Below, in pieces: positions 53,946 to 64,000 of a DNA stretch of 64,000 nt (positions are counted from its first letter, which is position 1; each line of letters opens with the position of its first letter). The notes under the pieces are model-generated. The model was given only the letters and a program-made list of their open reading frames with translations. It made no database searches and was not told the DNA's origin. The stretch is from positions 4,650,001-4,714,000 of the forward strand of contig NC_134436.1 in the NCBI RefSeq assembly GCF_030867145.1, written 5' to 3'. The DNA comes from Opisthocomus hoazin. Taxonomy: Eukaryota; Chordata; Aves; Opisthocomiformes; Opisthocomidae. A program made the translations under genes and the position numbers.

Positions 53946-55379
53946 GCAGCCCGTCTCCCCCTCCTCCTGGTCCGCACCCAAGCTTGTGGCAGCACTCGAA
54001 GGGCTTCAGGGAAGGTAAGACTTGCAGGGTGGGCTCCAGAAGGTCTGTGAGGATCCGGTTCCTTCTGGCGATGGGGTGGGTGGAAAATGGTTCCCTCCAG
54101 TTGCTCTTTTCTCCCAGGCACACCCCTTGCCATTTTCAAGGGAGGATAGTTCCTTTGGAAGTGTCTGGAGAGTTAAACCTGATGAGTTTGGGCTTTGGGA
54201 TCACGCCAGCCACCCCCACCCATCCTAGTGATGCTCTGCTGCACCAGGACACCACTGCCACCAGCTCTGTCCGGGCAAGACTTGCACCCCTGCACCAGGG
54301 TCAGCCTGCCTCATGCATCGCCCCATTGGGGCCTTACCATGGGTTGTGCCCAAGCTGCTAGGGACACTAGGACTGGAGTGGTAGCACATGTCAACAGCTC
54401 TTGTCTCCCAGCTGCTTCCCATGCACGTGCCACCTTTTTCTTCCATGCTAGGGAGGGCTGGGGGATGGCAAGCACAGCGGGGCAGGGATGGGATGGGGAC
54501 CTGCTGCCAGTGATGCTCTGTGGGGACTGAGAGACCCAGCCCTCAGGGGCTCTGACTCCATGGGACATCTCCTTCACTTTTCACCCTTCACTTGGGATCC
54601 CTCCTGGGGCAGCGTGAGCCAAGGGGCTGCGGGGAGACATCGGACAGGGGAAGGCAGGTTTGGAAAAGGGGCTGGAATCTTGTTTCAGAGGACATCCCAG
54701 CGAGCTGTGATGCTGCACAGCCTGCTGCTCCTCTGTTACCCCAAGCACTGGCTCTCGCATGCTGCCCCATGCCAGCCGGCCCCTCCTTGTGCCCAGTTTG
54801 CTGTGGCAGTGGGTGCTCAAGTATCACCACATTGCGCTCGGAGCCCAGAGAGGGGCTGGAGAGGGGGGATATTTGCTGAGCCCAGTTCCAACCATTCCTA
54901 ATGCAGGGATGCCGCTTGAGACCCCCCAGGGTGGGAGACCCCTGTGAGGGCTCCTCCTGGTCTATGTCAGCCTGGCAGCTCGCGGGTGCCCTGCATGTCC
55001 CAGCTGCACACAGAGCTCTGTGTTTCTCCAGTGGGTTACTACACATGGGGTCTCCGTTGGCTCAGAAATGCTCCTTTTACCCTGGTGCAATCTGCTTCCC
55101 CCTTCTTGCTGGCACCAGGGATGGCGATAGGAGAAGCGGGGGAGCAATACAGGAGCCCCGCAACTTTACCCACCCACCTCCTGAATGTCGTGGCTGCTGC
55201 AGTTTTGGTGGTTGGAGAGGGGCCAAGGCAGGTGCCTCGCTGGCTGTGGAACCCACCCAGCATGGGGAGAGGCACCCCAAGGCACCCAGCTCCCCGGGGG
55301 CTGGTCGACTCCTGCTGCCACCCGGGTGAGTGACAGCTCCCAGCCCCCCAGCCCACCTCCCCCCTTGTCAATCCACTAG
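53946..55379. other. Intergenic, no gene seen
   Basis: GC-rich; no element recognised. Confidence 0.45.
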
Positions 55380-55620
55380 GGAATTATTTATCCTGACAAT
55401 AGCAATTGTCTGCACGGGCCCTTCCCCCTCCCCAGCACCTACCCCAACAAAGGAAATCATCCTGATATGAAAGGGAAAATTAAATTACCCCAATAAAGAC
55501 TTAGTGCTGCTTTAATGACATCACCAGACTCAGGCGCTAATTAGCTGAGTACAAAGGAAGCTAAATGTGAAAACGTGAATTTTTGTTCCCTTTTCTCCTG
55601 TCGTAGAGTCTCAGGAGTGG
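55380..55620. promoter_or_regulatory. AT-rich island, candidate conserved non-coding element
   Basis: GAATTATTTATCCTGAC, GACAATAGCAATTGTC, GGAAAATTAAATTACCCC and the 10-base palindrome GCTAATTAGC at 55536-55545. Confidence 0.47.
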
Positions 55621-55864
55621 GAGTATTGGCAGGCATGGCAGGAGAAGCTGCTCCCGCCCGGCCGGGCATCTGCAGGCGCGTGCCAGGCTCCAGCAGCCGG
55701 GTGCTGCCACTGCTGAGCGGCACCGGGGCGAAGAGCTCCCTAAGGTTTTGGGAGATGCATAAAGCAGCTGGCATTCCTTTGGATCTAGCCAGGGATCCCT
55801 GGGGTGCCATTGCTCGAATTCTGCTCCATGCCATCCCTGCTTACTGCAGTCTGCCCCTCTGCCT

Positions 55865-56295
55865 TGGGCACGCAGCTGCACGCTGCGCTCCTCTCGCCAA
55901 CTCCACGCATCCGCTCATACCGCACGGCGTGCCGCACCGCACAGCTCACACCTCCCACAAGCGAGCGTGCGCTGCGCGCACACGCCTCGCATCGCACACT
56001 GCGGGGCACAGAGTTGCAGCTGACTGCATGCAAACCACGCTGCAGGCGTGCACCCACGTCACGTCGCACACACGAAGCGGAGCCACACCTCAGCCTGCAC
56101 ACGCAGCGCGGCTGTGTGCCACGCGCTCCGTACCTGAGTGCATGCACATCTCATGCTTGGTGTACCCACATCTCCCACGCGCTTGGCATGTCCACGCACC
56201 TTCACTGCACATCTGCACTGGACGAACAGATGGCTCACACTGCGCATGCCGTGTGTATGCACCTCACACCATGTACAATGCACACCCCCTTGCCC
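55865..56295. repeat. Cryptic CA/GC-rich tract
   Basis: CGCACACGCCTCGCATCGCACAC-type sequence with frequent GCAC, CACG and TGCA steps over 430 bases; no fixed unit. The 275- and 277-codon frames through it are low complexity. Confidence 0.75.
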
Positions 56296-57099
56296 GAGGT
56301 CCATGTCCCTTTGCTCTGGGCAAGCATCTGCCAGGGGAGCATGTCTCTGAACCCTGCCTGCACGACCCTGACACCCAGGACAGTGCCAGCTCTTCCCTCT
56401 GAGCTGTGCCGAAGCCCGATGCCCTCCTTCCTCCCCACACCACATCAAGGCATCATTTCTTTTTGCAGCTTGCAGGCTTGTCCGCCTCCTGTGCAGGCAG
56501 CATGCACTGCCATGTCCCCCCCACTGCTGCAGACCCCTGGCCTGGGCACCCCTGGCCCCGCAGCGCTTGCAGCCACCTTGGCATGTGGCATCGACTTACC
56601 GGTGCCGGTACGCCGGTTTTCTTCCAGTCCCATCTGAACGGTGACAGCGCTGAGCAGCACGACAGCCCCGGGGAGAGCTGGCAGCATCACGGAGCTGCTC
56701 AGCTGCAGGGTGCCAGCGCTGCATGGGACCCCACGAAGGGCCAGGGGACCGCTGGCCAAGGGGAGCTACAGCAAATACCCAGCAAGAAGAGAGCCCCGGC
56801 CACGTAGGGCTGCCCCACGAGACCAGAGCATGCCTGAACGCCCTCCCGGGCAGGGGAAGCAGGGAGTGGGAGGGCATCTTTGCATCCCTTTATTTGCCTT
56901 CATCTTTGGGGCTGGTTTTTCCCGTTGGAGGTGCTGCTACATCTGACCCCCCCCCCCCCCAGATGATTTCTCCCTCTGTGTCAGCAGCTGGGGGGCCCGT
57001 GGCAATGCGGTGGGGACCCCAGCAGAGGCACCAGAGCTGGCCGCAGGCACCGGGAGGTTGAGAAGCAGCGCTCCTGCTCCTGCCGCTTGCAGGGAAGGG

Positions 57100-57190
57100 G
57101 GGGCTGCTAATACGTAAAGCCCATATTAATTAAAGCTTAAATTATCCAGAAAGCCAGGATATTACTGCCTTCACCCTGAACCTCACCCCA
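57100..57190. promoter_or_regulatory. Short AT-rich island, candidate regulatory element
   Basis: CATATTAATTAAAGCTTAAA followed by TTATCCAGAAAGCC, sharply bounded by GC-rich DNA. A C14 run lies 140 bases before at 56947-56960. Confidence 0.38.
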
Positions 57191-58424
57191 GGCCCTTGGT
57201 CAGCACTCACAGCTCCTCCCCAGAACACTGGGTCATCTCAGGAAAATTTGGAGGGGGCTGTATTGACCTCTGATGCTTGCAGGCTGCTCACTATTGCCTG
57301 CTCAGGCTGCGCTGGTAGCTGATTAATGCTGTCCCAGTGCCACCAGTTGCTCCCAGCTGTCCCCAAGGGAGGCTGGCCCCCAGGCACGCCCTGGGCATGC
57401 AGCCCTGCCTGCAGTCTTGCTACTGGCTCCTGCATGGGGTGGCACTCCTGGGGAACAGCCAACCCACCTGGGATTTATGGGGATGCCGGGCACCCCCACC
57501 CTGCTCCCCTTGTCTCCGGCTACTGGGGTTCATCCGAGAGGAATGGGTGCGAATGCCTCCGTGCCTCCTTAAAATGACATAGCCTGTCTCCATGGCAACT
57601 CTTCTCTGCCTTTCGCCTCAGACCAAGAGCATCATCTGCTCCATCATCCCTGCAGGCCAGCGCCCAGCCTCCCTGGAAAGCAGTTGAAGAGGTGCTGAGG
57701 CTCCAGGACCCCTGCCTGCCGTAGTCCTCTGCCCCGCTGGCAGTGCCACCTTGCGTGGCACCCTGGCATCTGGTCCGTGGCTGGCTGGTGTGGACCTGCC
57801 TGGCTGTGGCATCTTGGTCCCCAGCTGCCTCCATTTTCCTCTGGTAACAACCGCTGCACCTTCCCATTGCGGTTAGTGCCGAGGGACACCCTGCACGGCC
57901 CTGGCACAGTCTGCCAGGGTTGTGGGAGCAGTGGGGCTGTGTCTGGATGGAGCTGGGTCCGCTGGTGATGCTGAGTGGCCCTTGCCCACGCTGAAGGTTT
58001 GTAAATTCACGGCAAAGCCCCTTGCTCCACATCCCCCTCCTCCTGCGAACAAGCAAGCACACACCGGGCGGGCTGGGAGGCAGCTGAGCATCGCTGGCGG
58101 AGCGGAGGAGCGCTGCGCCGGCAATACCAACCTGCCCATCAACCACTCAGACCCCACCGCGAAAATGAGAGGACAGAGCAGAGCGGCGGGGAAATTGGCC
58201 GGCACTCCAGCAAATCCCACCACCCCCTGCCTGGCACAGTGGGGCTGGCCTCGGCCTCCGACCCAGCACGTCCCCGCCTTTCTCTTAAACCTCTTTAAGT
58301 CACGGCGCGATGGCAGCCTGCCGGGAGAAGCCAGCCTGGCAGAGCTGTGGTGGCATGGATCCGGCCGTTCTTCTCCAGCCCTGGGGAGGCTGCCATCCCC
58401 GGTGCTGCGAGAGGGGTTTTCGGT
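57191..58424. other. Intergenic, no gene seen
   Basis: GC-rich; frames up to 208 codons lack recognisable domains. Confidence 0.45.
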
Positions 58425-58715
58425 GGGGATGCACACGGGAAGGAGTGTGCACGCAGAGGTGCATGAGGGCTAAGACGTGTGCAGCAGGAGGGATGGAGGC
58501 GTGCATGCGTGGGACACACGAGAAGTGAAGGTGCGTGTGCATGGCGGGGACATGCCAGGATGAAGGGGTGTGCACACACCGGGGTGAGCGCAGGGGAAAA
58601 GGGGAATTTGCATGCACCCAGGGCTGCACGCAGGGATGGAGCTGTGTGTGTGCACTCACACGGGGGGATGTATGTGTGCACATACGTGTGTGTGTGTGTG
58701 GTGGGGATGCGGGGG
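58425..58715. repeat. Cryptic TG/CA tract
   Basis: GTGTGCACGCAGAGGTGCATG, GGTGCGTGTGCATGG and TGTGTGCACATACGTGTG, ending in a (GT)n run. Confidence 0.8.
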
Positions 58716-60190
58716 CGTTCATATTCCCTAAGGGCACGTTTTCCCCTCAGGACTGCAAGCATTGCGTCATTTCAGACACCCTCCTGGCCTCGGGGCTCCA
58801 GGGCTGCCCCAGCCCTGCCCGTGCCCTGCAGAGCAGGCAGCCTGCCCAGCTCCCTGGGGATCTGCCTTCCTCCCGAACGCTCCTTTGGCAGGCGACTTTT
58901 CCGAATACCCACATGGCACCTCACCGTGCTTGGTCTCGTCCCATTACTCCCCGCTGCCCGCTGGGAGCCGCACACAGTCGCTCCCCCCCAGCATCCCGGC
59001 ATGTGTGCTGCGGTGTGTGGGTGTGTTTATTTATAGGGCTGCTGTAGAGCCGGCGTGCTGCGTGGGGGCCCGCCGCCCCCCAGCCCAGCTGGGCTCCCTT
59101 CCCCACATCCCTGGTCGGCCACACGCCTGCCGCCATGCCCCGGTGCCTGCTGGTGTGCAAATCTGCTTGCAGAGGGAATGGCTGGCTCCAGCGCTGTCTC
59201 CTGGCAGCACCCCCCTCGTCTGTGACCCTGCTCTTCTGCACCTTGTTTCCAGCTTGCCTGGCCCCCTTGCAGCCTCCAGGCTCGCCTGAGGTCCTGCTGT
59301 TGGGTTAAACTTCCCCCTGCGGATGCACATGTGTCCTGAGGTCTTCTCCTGCAGCCCATACCCAAGCCTCACTGAGGTGTTCGGAGCACACCTGATTCTC
59401 CCAACTTGTCCTGGCCACACTGCCCATCTGGCTCCCTGCTCCAAGAAGGGAGCCTGCTTGTGCTGAGAGGCTCCTGGCGCAGGGACGTGCTGTTCCAGTC
59501 TGCTGCGTACTCAACCCAGGACACCAGTCTCTTTGCCTTCGGATTACAGGGAGCCACGGAAAAGCTGCACAGGGATCCCAAGTAGACCACGTGGCAAAGT
59601 CCTTCCCTGCCTGTGCACATCCTTCAAGCATCCAAGCAAGAGCTTTTGAGTCCCATGGTGCAGCTGGGTGGATGCTGTCAGGGCAAGCGCATGGAGGTGG
59701 CAATCCGCACGCCATGCGATGTCCCATGTGGCACCGGCAGCTATTGAGGTGATGAGAGGATAACTGGAGACTCAGCCTATGCAGGTAGATCCACCTGGTG
59801 TCAAGCTCCCCTCTTTGCAATGAGATGGGCTATCAGGGAGATGGCAGGGTAGGGCAGGACCTTGCTTTGGAGGCACCCTGCAGTGATGGAGCACAAAGAC
59901 CCAGCTCTGAAAAGTGCTTGTCTGAGAGGTAAGGGGATGGGGAAGGGTCAGAGGCTGCCAGAAGGGTGCATGCAGGGTGGTACATAGTGCCTTGTGAGGC
60001 ACAGGCTGCTGCAGAGGGGCATGGTGGGGCCAGCTAAGCTCTGCCCTGATGCCAGGACTCCCTGGCACGGGGTTTGAGCCACTGCAGACCACTCCTTATG
60101 CCCAAGTGAGAGTGGTCACTGGATCTCAGAGGGCACTGGGCCAGAGCCATCATGCAGGACGGGGTCTGGATGCCACAGCCCAGCCTGCAC
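58716..60190. other. Intergenic, no gene seen
   Basis: GC-rich; no gene or repeat recognised. Confidence 0.45.
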
Positions 60191-60194
60191 TGGC

Positions 60195-60330
60195 TGGCCT
60201 CTCATTTGTTCTCATTAAAGGCTGGCAGGGTGTCTAATTAGGCGGCGTGAGTGCCAGCACCCTGCTGACAGACACCTGTGCAGACAGACCTCCTCCTCGG
60301 CCTGCCTCGTAATTAGCTTACAGGAAGCTG
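60195..60330. promoter_or_regulatory. Candidate regulatory element with two TAATTA sites
   Basis: GTTCTCATTAAAGG, TCTAATTAGGCGG (60233) and CGTAATTAGCTTAC (60310). Confidence 0.38.
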
Positions 60331-60749
60331 CCACGTCTCCTGGCAGGACCTGCTCTGGCACTGGGAAACAAAGCTCTTCCTCGCCGGGACATGGCGTGGT
60401 GCCAGGCCCCACCAACCGCTGCTGGAGCTGCCGGCACGACTGGCACTGCAGCCCTGTGGCATGCAAACCCCGTGGCCATGGCATCCTTGGGGTGCAGCCC
60501 CCTGCATCCAGCTCCCACGGATACCACTGGCACCCCAGCCATATGCCAGCACTTCCAGATGCCTGATGCACAGGGCAGAGTCACCCCACCATGGGCACCT
60601 GGCTTTTGTGCCCCCTTAGTTTGTGTCCCTCAGATCCACAGAGAGAGCGAGCCGTGGCTTTTCACACCCACCCGTGTGCACCCACCTGTGGCTTATGGAC
60701 AGGGGCATGACAAGGATGGGGCACCTCCGTAGCCTTGTGAACTGTATAG

Positions 60750-60975
60750 GGATAACAAGCCAGCAGCTGCTTTAATTAGATTAATTGGCTCCCATTCGAC
60801 TCCAGAAGAGTTGTCAGGCTGCAAGTGCATTCCTGCTGTACCTGGCTAATTATGGCACCGCGGCCACCACTCTGCAGTGTTTACGGCCACAGAGAGCCCG
60901 CACCAGGCAAAATCGTGCCAGGGAGCTGCTGCTGGGCAAGGGGCACCTGGCGGTGTATGGCTACTAAAATAGATT
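60750..60975. promoter_or_regulatory. AT-rich island with paired homeodomain site
   Basis: TAATTAGATTAATT at 60773-60786, identical to 48746-48759, then CTGGCTAATTATGGC at about 60842. The embedded TAAT-TAG-ATTA fits a paired-class dimer site. Confidence 0.45.
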
Positions 60976-61439
60976 GGAGGCCAGGAACAGGAGGAAGGTC
61001 AGGGAGTCCTGAGGATGTTCCAGGCCCTGGAGAAGGGGCAGAGCTGCAGGAGAGCAAGGGCTGGACCCTGCGAGGAGCTGGAGCACAGAGATGGGATTTG
61101 GGGAGCCCAGGAGCAGAGAATGGGGATCAGGGCTAGGGAAGATGGTGCGGCAGAAGTCAGAAAGATGTGGGGACAGCAGCCTGAAGACGGGGTGCCCTGG
61201 GTTGGGGGACAACATCTAGAGTACCCATGCGAGCACTGGCAATGCGAGAAGCTGTGCCCTAGCCCCGGGGGCTGGCAGGGAGGGGTGAGTGGTGGGATCG
61301 AGCTCTGTGCCTGCTGTCCATGCCCAGAGGAAGAGGAGGCAAGCTGACAGAAGCAAGCGGGCAGGGCTGGACAGCAGCCGAGCAGGTGAGGCAGAGTCTT
61401 TCTTGGCTCTGCTGGGCGCGGACACATCAAGCTCCTGCC

Positions 61440-61640
61440 TGGCACTGGAGCCACTCAGAGGCACCAACTATTTATAAAAGCCACCCACAAGAGAAGCAAG
61501 GAGGTGACAGCCTAAAAATAACCACCTGAGCTGAGGTGGCAAGGCACCACTTCTCCACAGACTGGAGTGTGGGAGGCAGTACTGGGGGTTATTTTTATCC
61601 CTCTTGTCCTCAGCCTGTTATTAAAGCGCTGGCCTGCAGT
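61440..61640. promoter_or_regulatory. Candidate element with MEF2 site
   Basis: CTATTTATAA at 61468-61477 matches the MEF2 consensus YTAWWWWTAR. E-box-like CACCTG follows near 61524, and GGTTATTTTTATCC near 61588. Confidence 0.35.
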
Positions 61641-62749
61641 GCCCACTGCAGCTGGAGCTGCAGTCTTTGCCCATGCAGATGGCCCATGCTCCAGGGCACT
61701 GTGTTCTCCTGGAGGCACAACCCACAGATGGCCAACGTTGGGAGTGCAGAAAGGCTGGTGAGCAGGAGCTTAGCAGCTCCAGCAGGCAAATAATGTGCCA
61801 GACACCCCTAGACATCCCCAGCAGACACCCCACAACCCCTCTTGGGTCTCGGGCTACTGCAGGCAGCCAGTACCCCGAGGATTTGCCCAGCTGTGGGATG
61901 CCAGCAGCTCCCCAGGGTGTCTTCCAAGACAGAGGGCAGCGACTATGCACCTGGGTTGGGAAGACACACATGCACACAAATATGTGCAGAGCATCCAGCT
62001 GATCCTACATACCACCTCACGACGCAACACCAGTGCACGGCATGGGGATGGGCTAGACCCTGCGTGCACCAGGGGCACCTACTTGCTGCAGAGGAGAGGA
62101 ACGGCTTGCAGGTGTTGGTGAGTACCCCTGAGTGCCTGCTGTGCATGCCACCTGTGCCAGAGCTGTCCTAGCATCCCAGTGCGGAGGGCACTCATCGCCC
62201 GCATCCATAGGGGGGTTGTACACCACGCAGGTCAGCAATGAGCCCCCAAGCCTCTTGGCAGCTCCCCAGGATACTCTGAGGACCTGTATGGACACTGCAG
62301 CCCTCCAATCCCACATGACCTTGTAAGATACCAACCTGAAAAACTCTTAACCACGGAGTAGCTTACCACATACCCCTGAGTGCCAGTGCAATGCCCCGGG
62401 ATGCCTGCCCAGCCTCCGAGCCCCTGCACACATCCTCATCAAGCCCACATGTCCCCAAGAGATGCCTGCACAGACCCCACGCCTGAGGACTGGACCCCTC
62501 ATGGGGTGGGTGGAAGACGTGATGGCACTGCCAGGAGACGGACAGAGGACAGCAGCTGGGAGAAGGGCAGGGAGGAGGTGAAGTCATCCAGCTCCATCCT
62601 CAGGTGTGCGTAGGACACATTCAGCTGGGAGCTTGTTAGCCAAGACATCAGCAGCCCTTGCAAAGAGCTGACGTGGCTGCAGCACACACATCCCCGGGGC
62701 TCCCAGGGGAGCCTGCGCTTCGATTCGTGCCGCACATGAGGCCCCCAGA

Positions 62750-62815
62750 ACAGACACAGCTTGGATGGAGTTATTTTTTCGCTCGTGAATGTTAATCCTG
62801 GCTCAGCTAATGCCT
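62750..62815. promoter_or_regulatory. Short candidate regulatory element
   Basis: GAGTTATTTTTTCGCTCGTG and AATGTTAATCC in 65 bases of lower GC. Confidence 0.28.
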
Positions 62816-63279
62816 CTGCAGTGGCTCGCCTGGGCCCCCCTCCAGGCTGCTGCCTGCGCTTGCCAGCAGGCAAGTGAGAGGGGATGAGTGGGGCAGCCTC
62901 ATCCCATGGCTCAACACGGGATGCCTCTGTGCCCATGGCAAAGCACCGTGCCAGGGCAAAGAGAGGAGGGAGGGTGAGCTGCCATGCCAGGCACCTAAGG
63001 GGCTGAGGTGCTCCCAGGTCTGTTGTATATGGGGGGACAACCCCAGAATGTGGACAATAGGATGTCCCCAGGGCTTCCCAGTGCCCTTGGGGATGGTGGG
63101 GTTGGTCACCAGTGGTAGAGCGGGGGTTGTCTGATAACCCCAGCTCGGGCCCTGTGGAGGATGTGGAAAAGAGCGGGGTGGTGGGAGTGAAGGAAGGGCT
63201 TCCCCAGCTGGCAAGGGGGATGTAATTGTATGGTACAGATTGAGCCTGTCAGACATCCCTCCGATAGCGCATCCCGGGG

Positions 63280-63400
63280 CGCCTTCACCATAAATAATAA
63301 ATAACAGACCAGAGAGGAGGGGATTAACAAGGACAGGCGAGGCAGTTATTTCCTAATTGATGGTTTTGCATTCCTGCGGAGGCTGGAAACTCAGCCACCC
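63280..63400. promoter_or_regulatory. AT-rich island, candidate regulatory element
   Basis: CCATAAATAATAAATAACAG, GGGGATTAACAAGG, TTTCCTAATTGATGG and an octamer-like TTTTGCAT. Confidence 0.4.
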
Positions 63401-63819
63401 TGATGCCATCACGGGGAGCAGGTGCCTCCTCCCCATGGCTTTACTGGGGAAATGCAGGCAGGGGAAACGCAGGCAGCTCCAGAGCAGAGCAGGCAGCTGG
63501 GGCACAGCATGGCTAGGCAGAGGGGCAGCAGCAGCCCCATGCCACAGGACCCACCATGCCCTGACAGGGGAAAGCCTTGGGGTCCAGTCAGGCTTGATGG
63601 TTTTCCTCTCATCCTCTGTTTAACTTCATTTCTACTAAACCTCTAGAGGAGGTATTGAAATCCCAGCGTACTGCCCATCCCTTGCTCTGACAGGTCAGGA
63701 TGCAGGTTGTTCCATCTCCTGCCTTGCCCAGGGTTTGGGACATCCCAGCTGGACACAAGAGGGGAGTGGGATGGGGTCCTCGGGCAGCCCAGACAGATTG
63801 AATTTCCACGTGGGTTTAG

Positions 63820-63910
63820 CTGAGCTAAAACCAGCTCTGGGAGGAGGCCGGGCCAGTTTTGGAGATATAATTATGTCTAAAAAGAGCTTGGTTTTGTCCC
63901 TGCGGGGAGG
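63820..63910. promoter_or_regulatory. Short AT-rich candidate regulatory element
   Basis: GGAGATATAATTATGTC and TAAAAAGAGCTTGG in a GC-rich setting. Confidence 0.3.
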
Positions 63911-64000
63911 AGCCGTGTCCAGCTCTGCCACTCGATGGGACTATGCCAACCTTTGGGGACCCCAGACATTGGCTTGGCCATGGTGGGGGCTTTTCCCTCC

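Noticed and set aside
55575..56637. 275- and 277-codon plus-strand frames
   Set aside because: Run through a CA/GC-rich cryptic repeat and use different frames of the same sequence.
1..64000. CRISPR arrays, bacterial operons, integrons or phage
   Set aside because: Repeats are vertebrate-type micro- and minisatellites and genes have introns; nothing prokaryotic is present.

Overview
The window looks like bird nuclear DNA, probably from a gene-dense, GC-rich microchromosome-type region. Two CR1 retrotransposon copies end in the octamer-type tail (ATTCTGTG repeats) typical of sauropsid CR1. Two older, decayed CR1 copies are also present. No bacterial, plasmid or phage features were seen. Genes are split into exons with GT-AG borders, so most long open frames here are chance frames in GC-rich or repetitive DNA.

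Region 1 (1 to about 8.7 kb, minus strand): the 5' part of ARAP3, a PI3K-effector ArfGAP/RhoGAP. Six coding exons were assembled with consistent phase (683-752, 1010-1279, 5770-5840, 6080-6150, 6424-6485, 7135-8219), plus a probable 5' UTR exon ending at 8410. They encode the first 543 residues: a SAM domain, a long linker with tyrosine motifs, and the first half of PH1. The rest of the gene lies off the low-coordinate end.

Region 2 (about 8.7 to 16.2 kb): an intergenic stretch with a truncated CR1 (9.2-9.55 kb) and a compound pyrimidine satellite, (ATCC)n followed by about 50 perfect CCCTT units (13.17-13.63 kb).

Region 3 (16.2 to about 23.4 kb, minus strand): a complete six-exon START-domain gene of 260 residues with a poly(A) signal at 16231-16236. 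It is most similar to STARD10 (PCTP-like protein). Its place directly upstream of ARAP3, in the same orientation, mirrors STARD10 next to ARAP1. I read it as a STARD10 paralogue created with ARAP3 by the ancient duplication of an ARAP-START block. Its large first intron holds a fairly young CR1 with a 376-codon open reverse-transcriptase frame, beside an older CR1.

Region 4 (about 23.5 to 64 kb): no gene could be supported. It is a GC-rich gene desert of three interleaved kinds of sequence: (a) more than 25 AT-rich islands of 80-350 bp, dense in homeodomain, forkhead, octamer and MEF2-type motifs, which look like conserved non-coding regulatory elements; (b) at least ten cryptic CA/TG tracts rich in CACGTG and GTGCAC, prone to Z-DNA; (c) several short imperfect minisatellites. 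The islands may be a regulatory landscape for a gene outside the window; in mammals the neighbour upstream of ARAP3 is PCDH1. Conservation could not be tested here.
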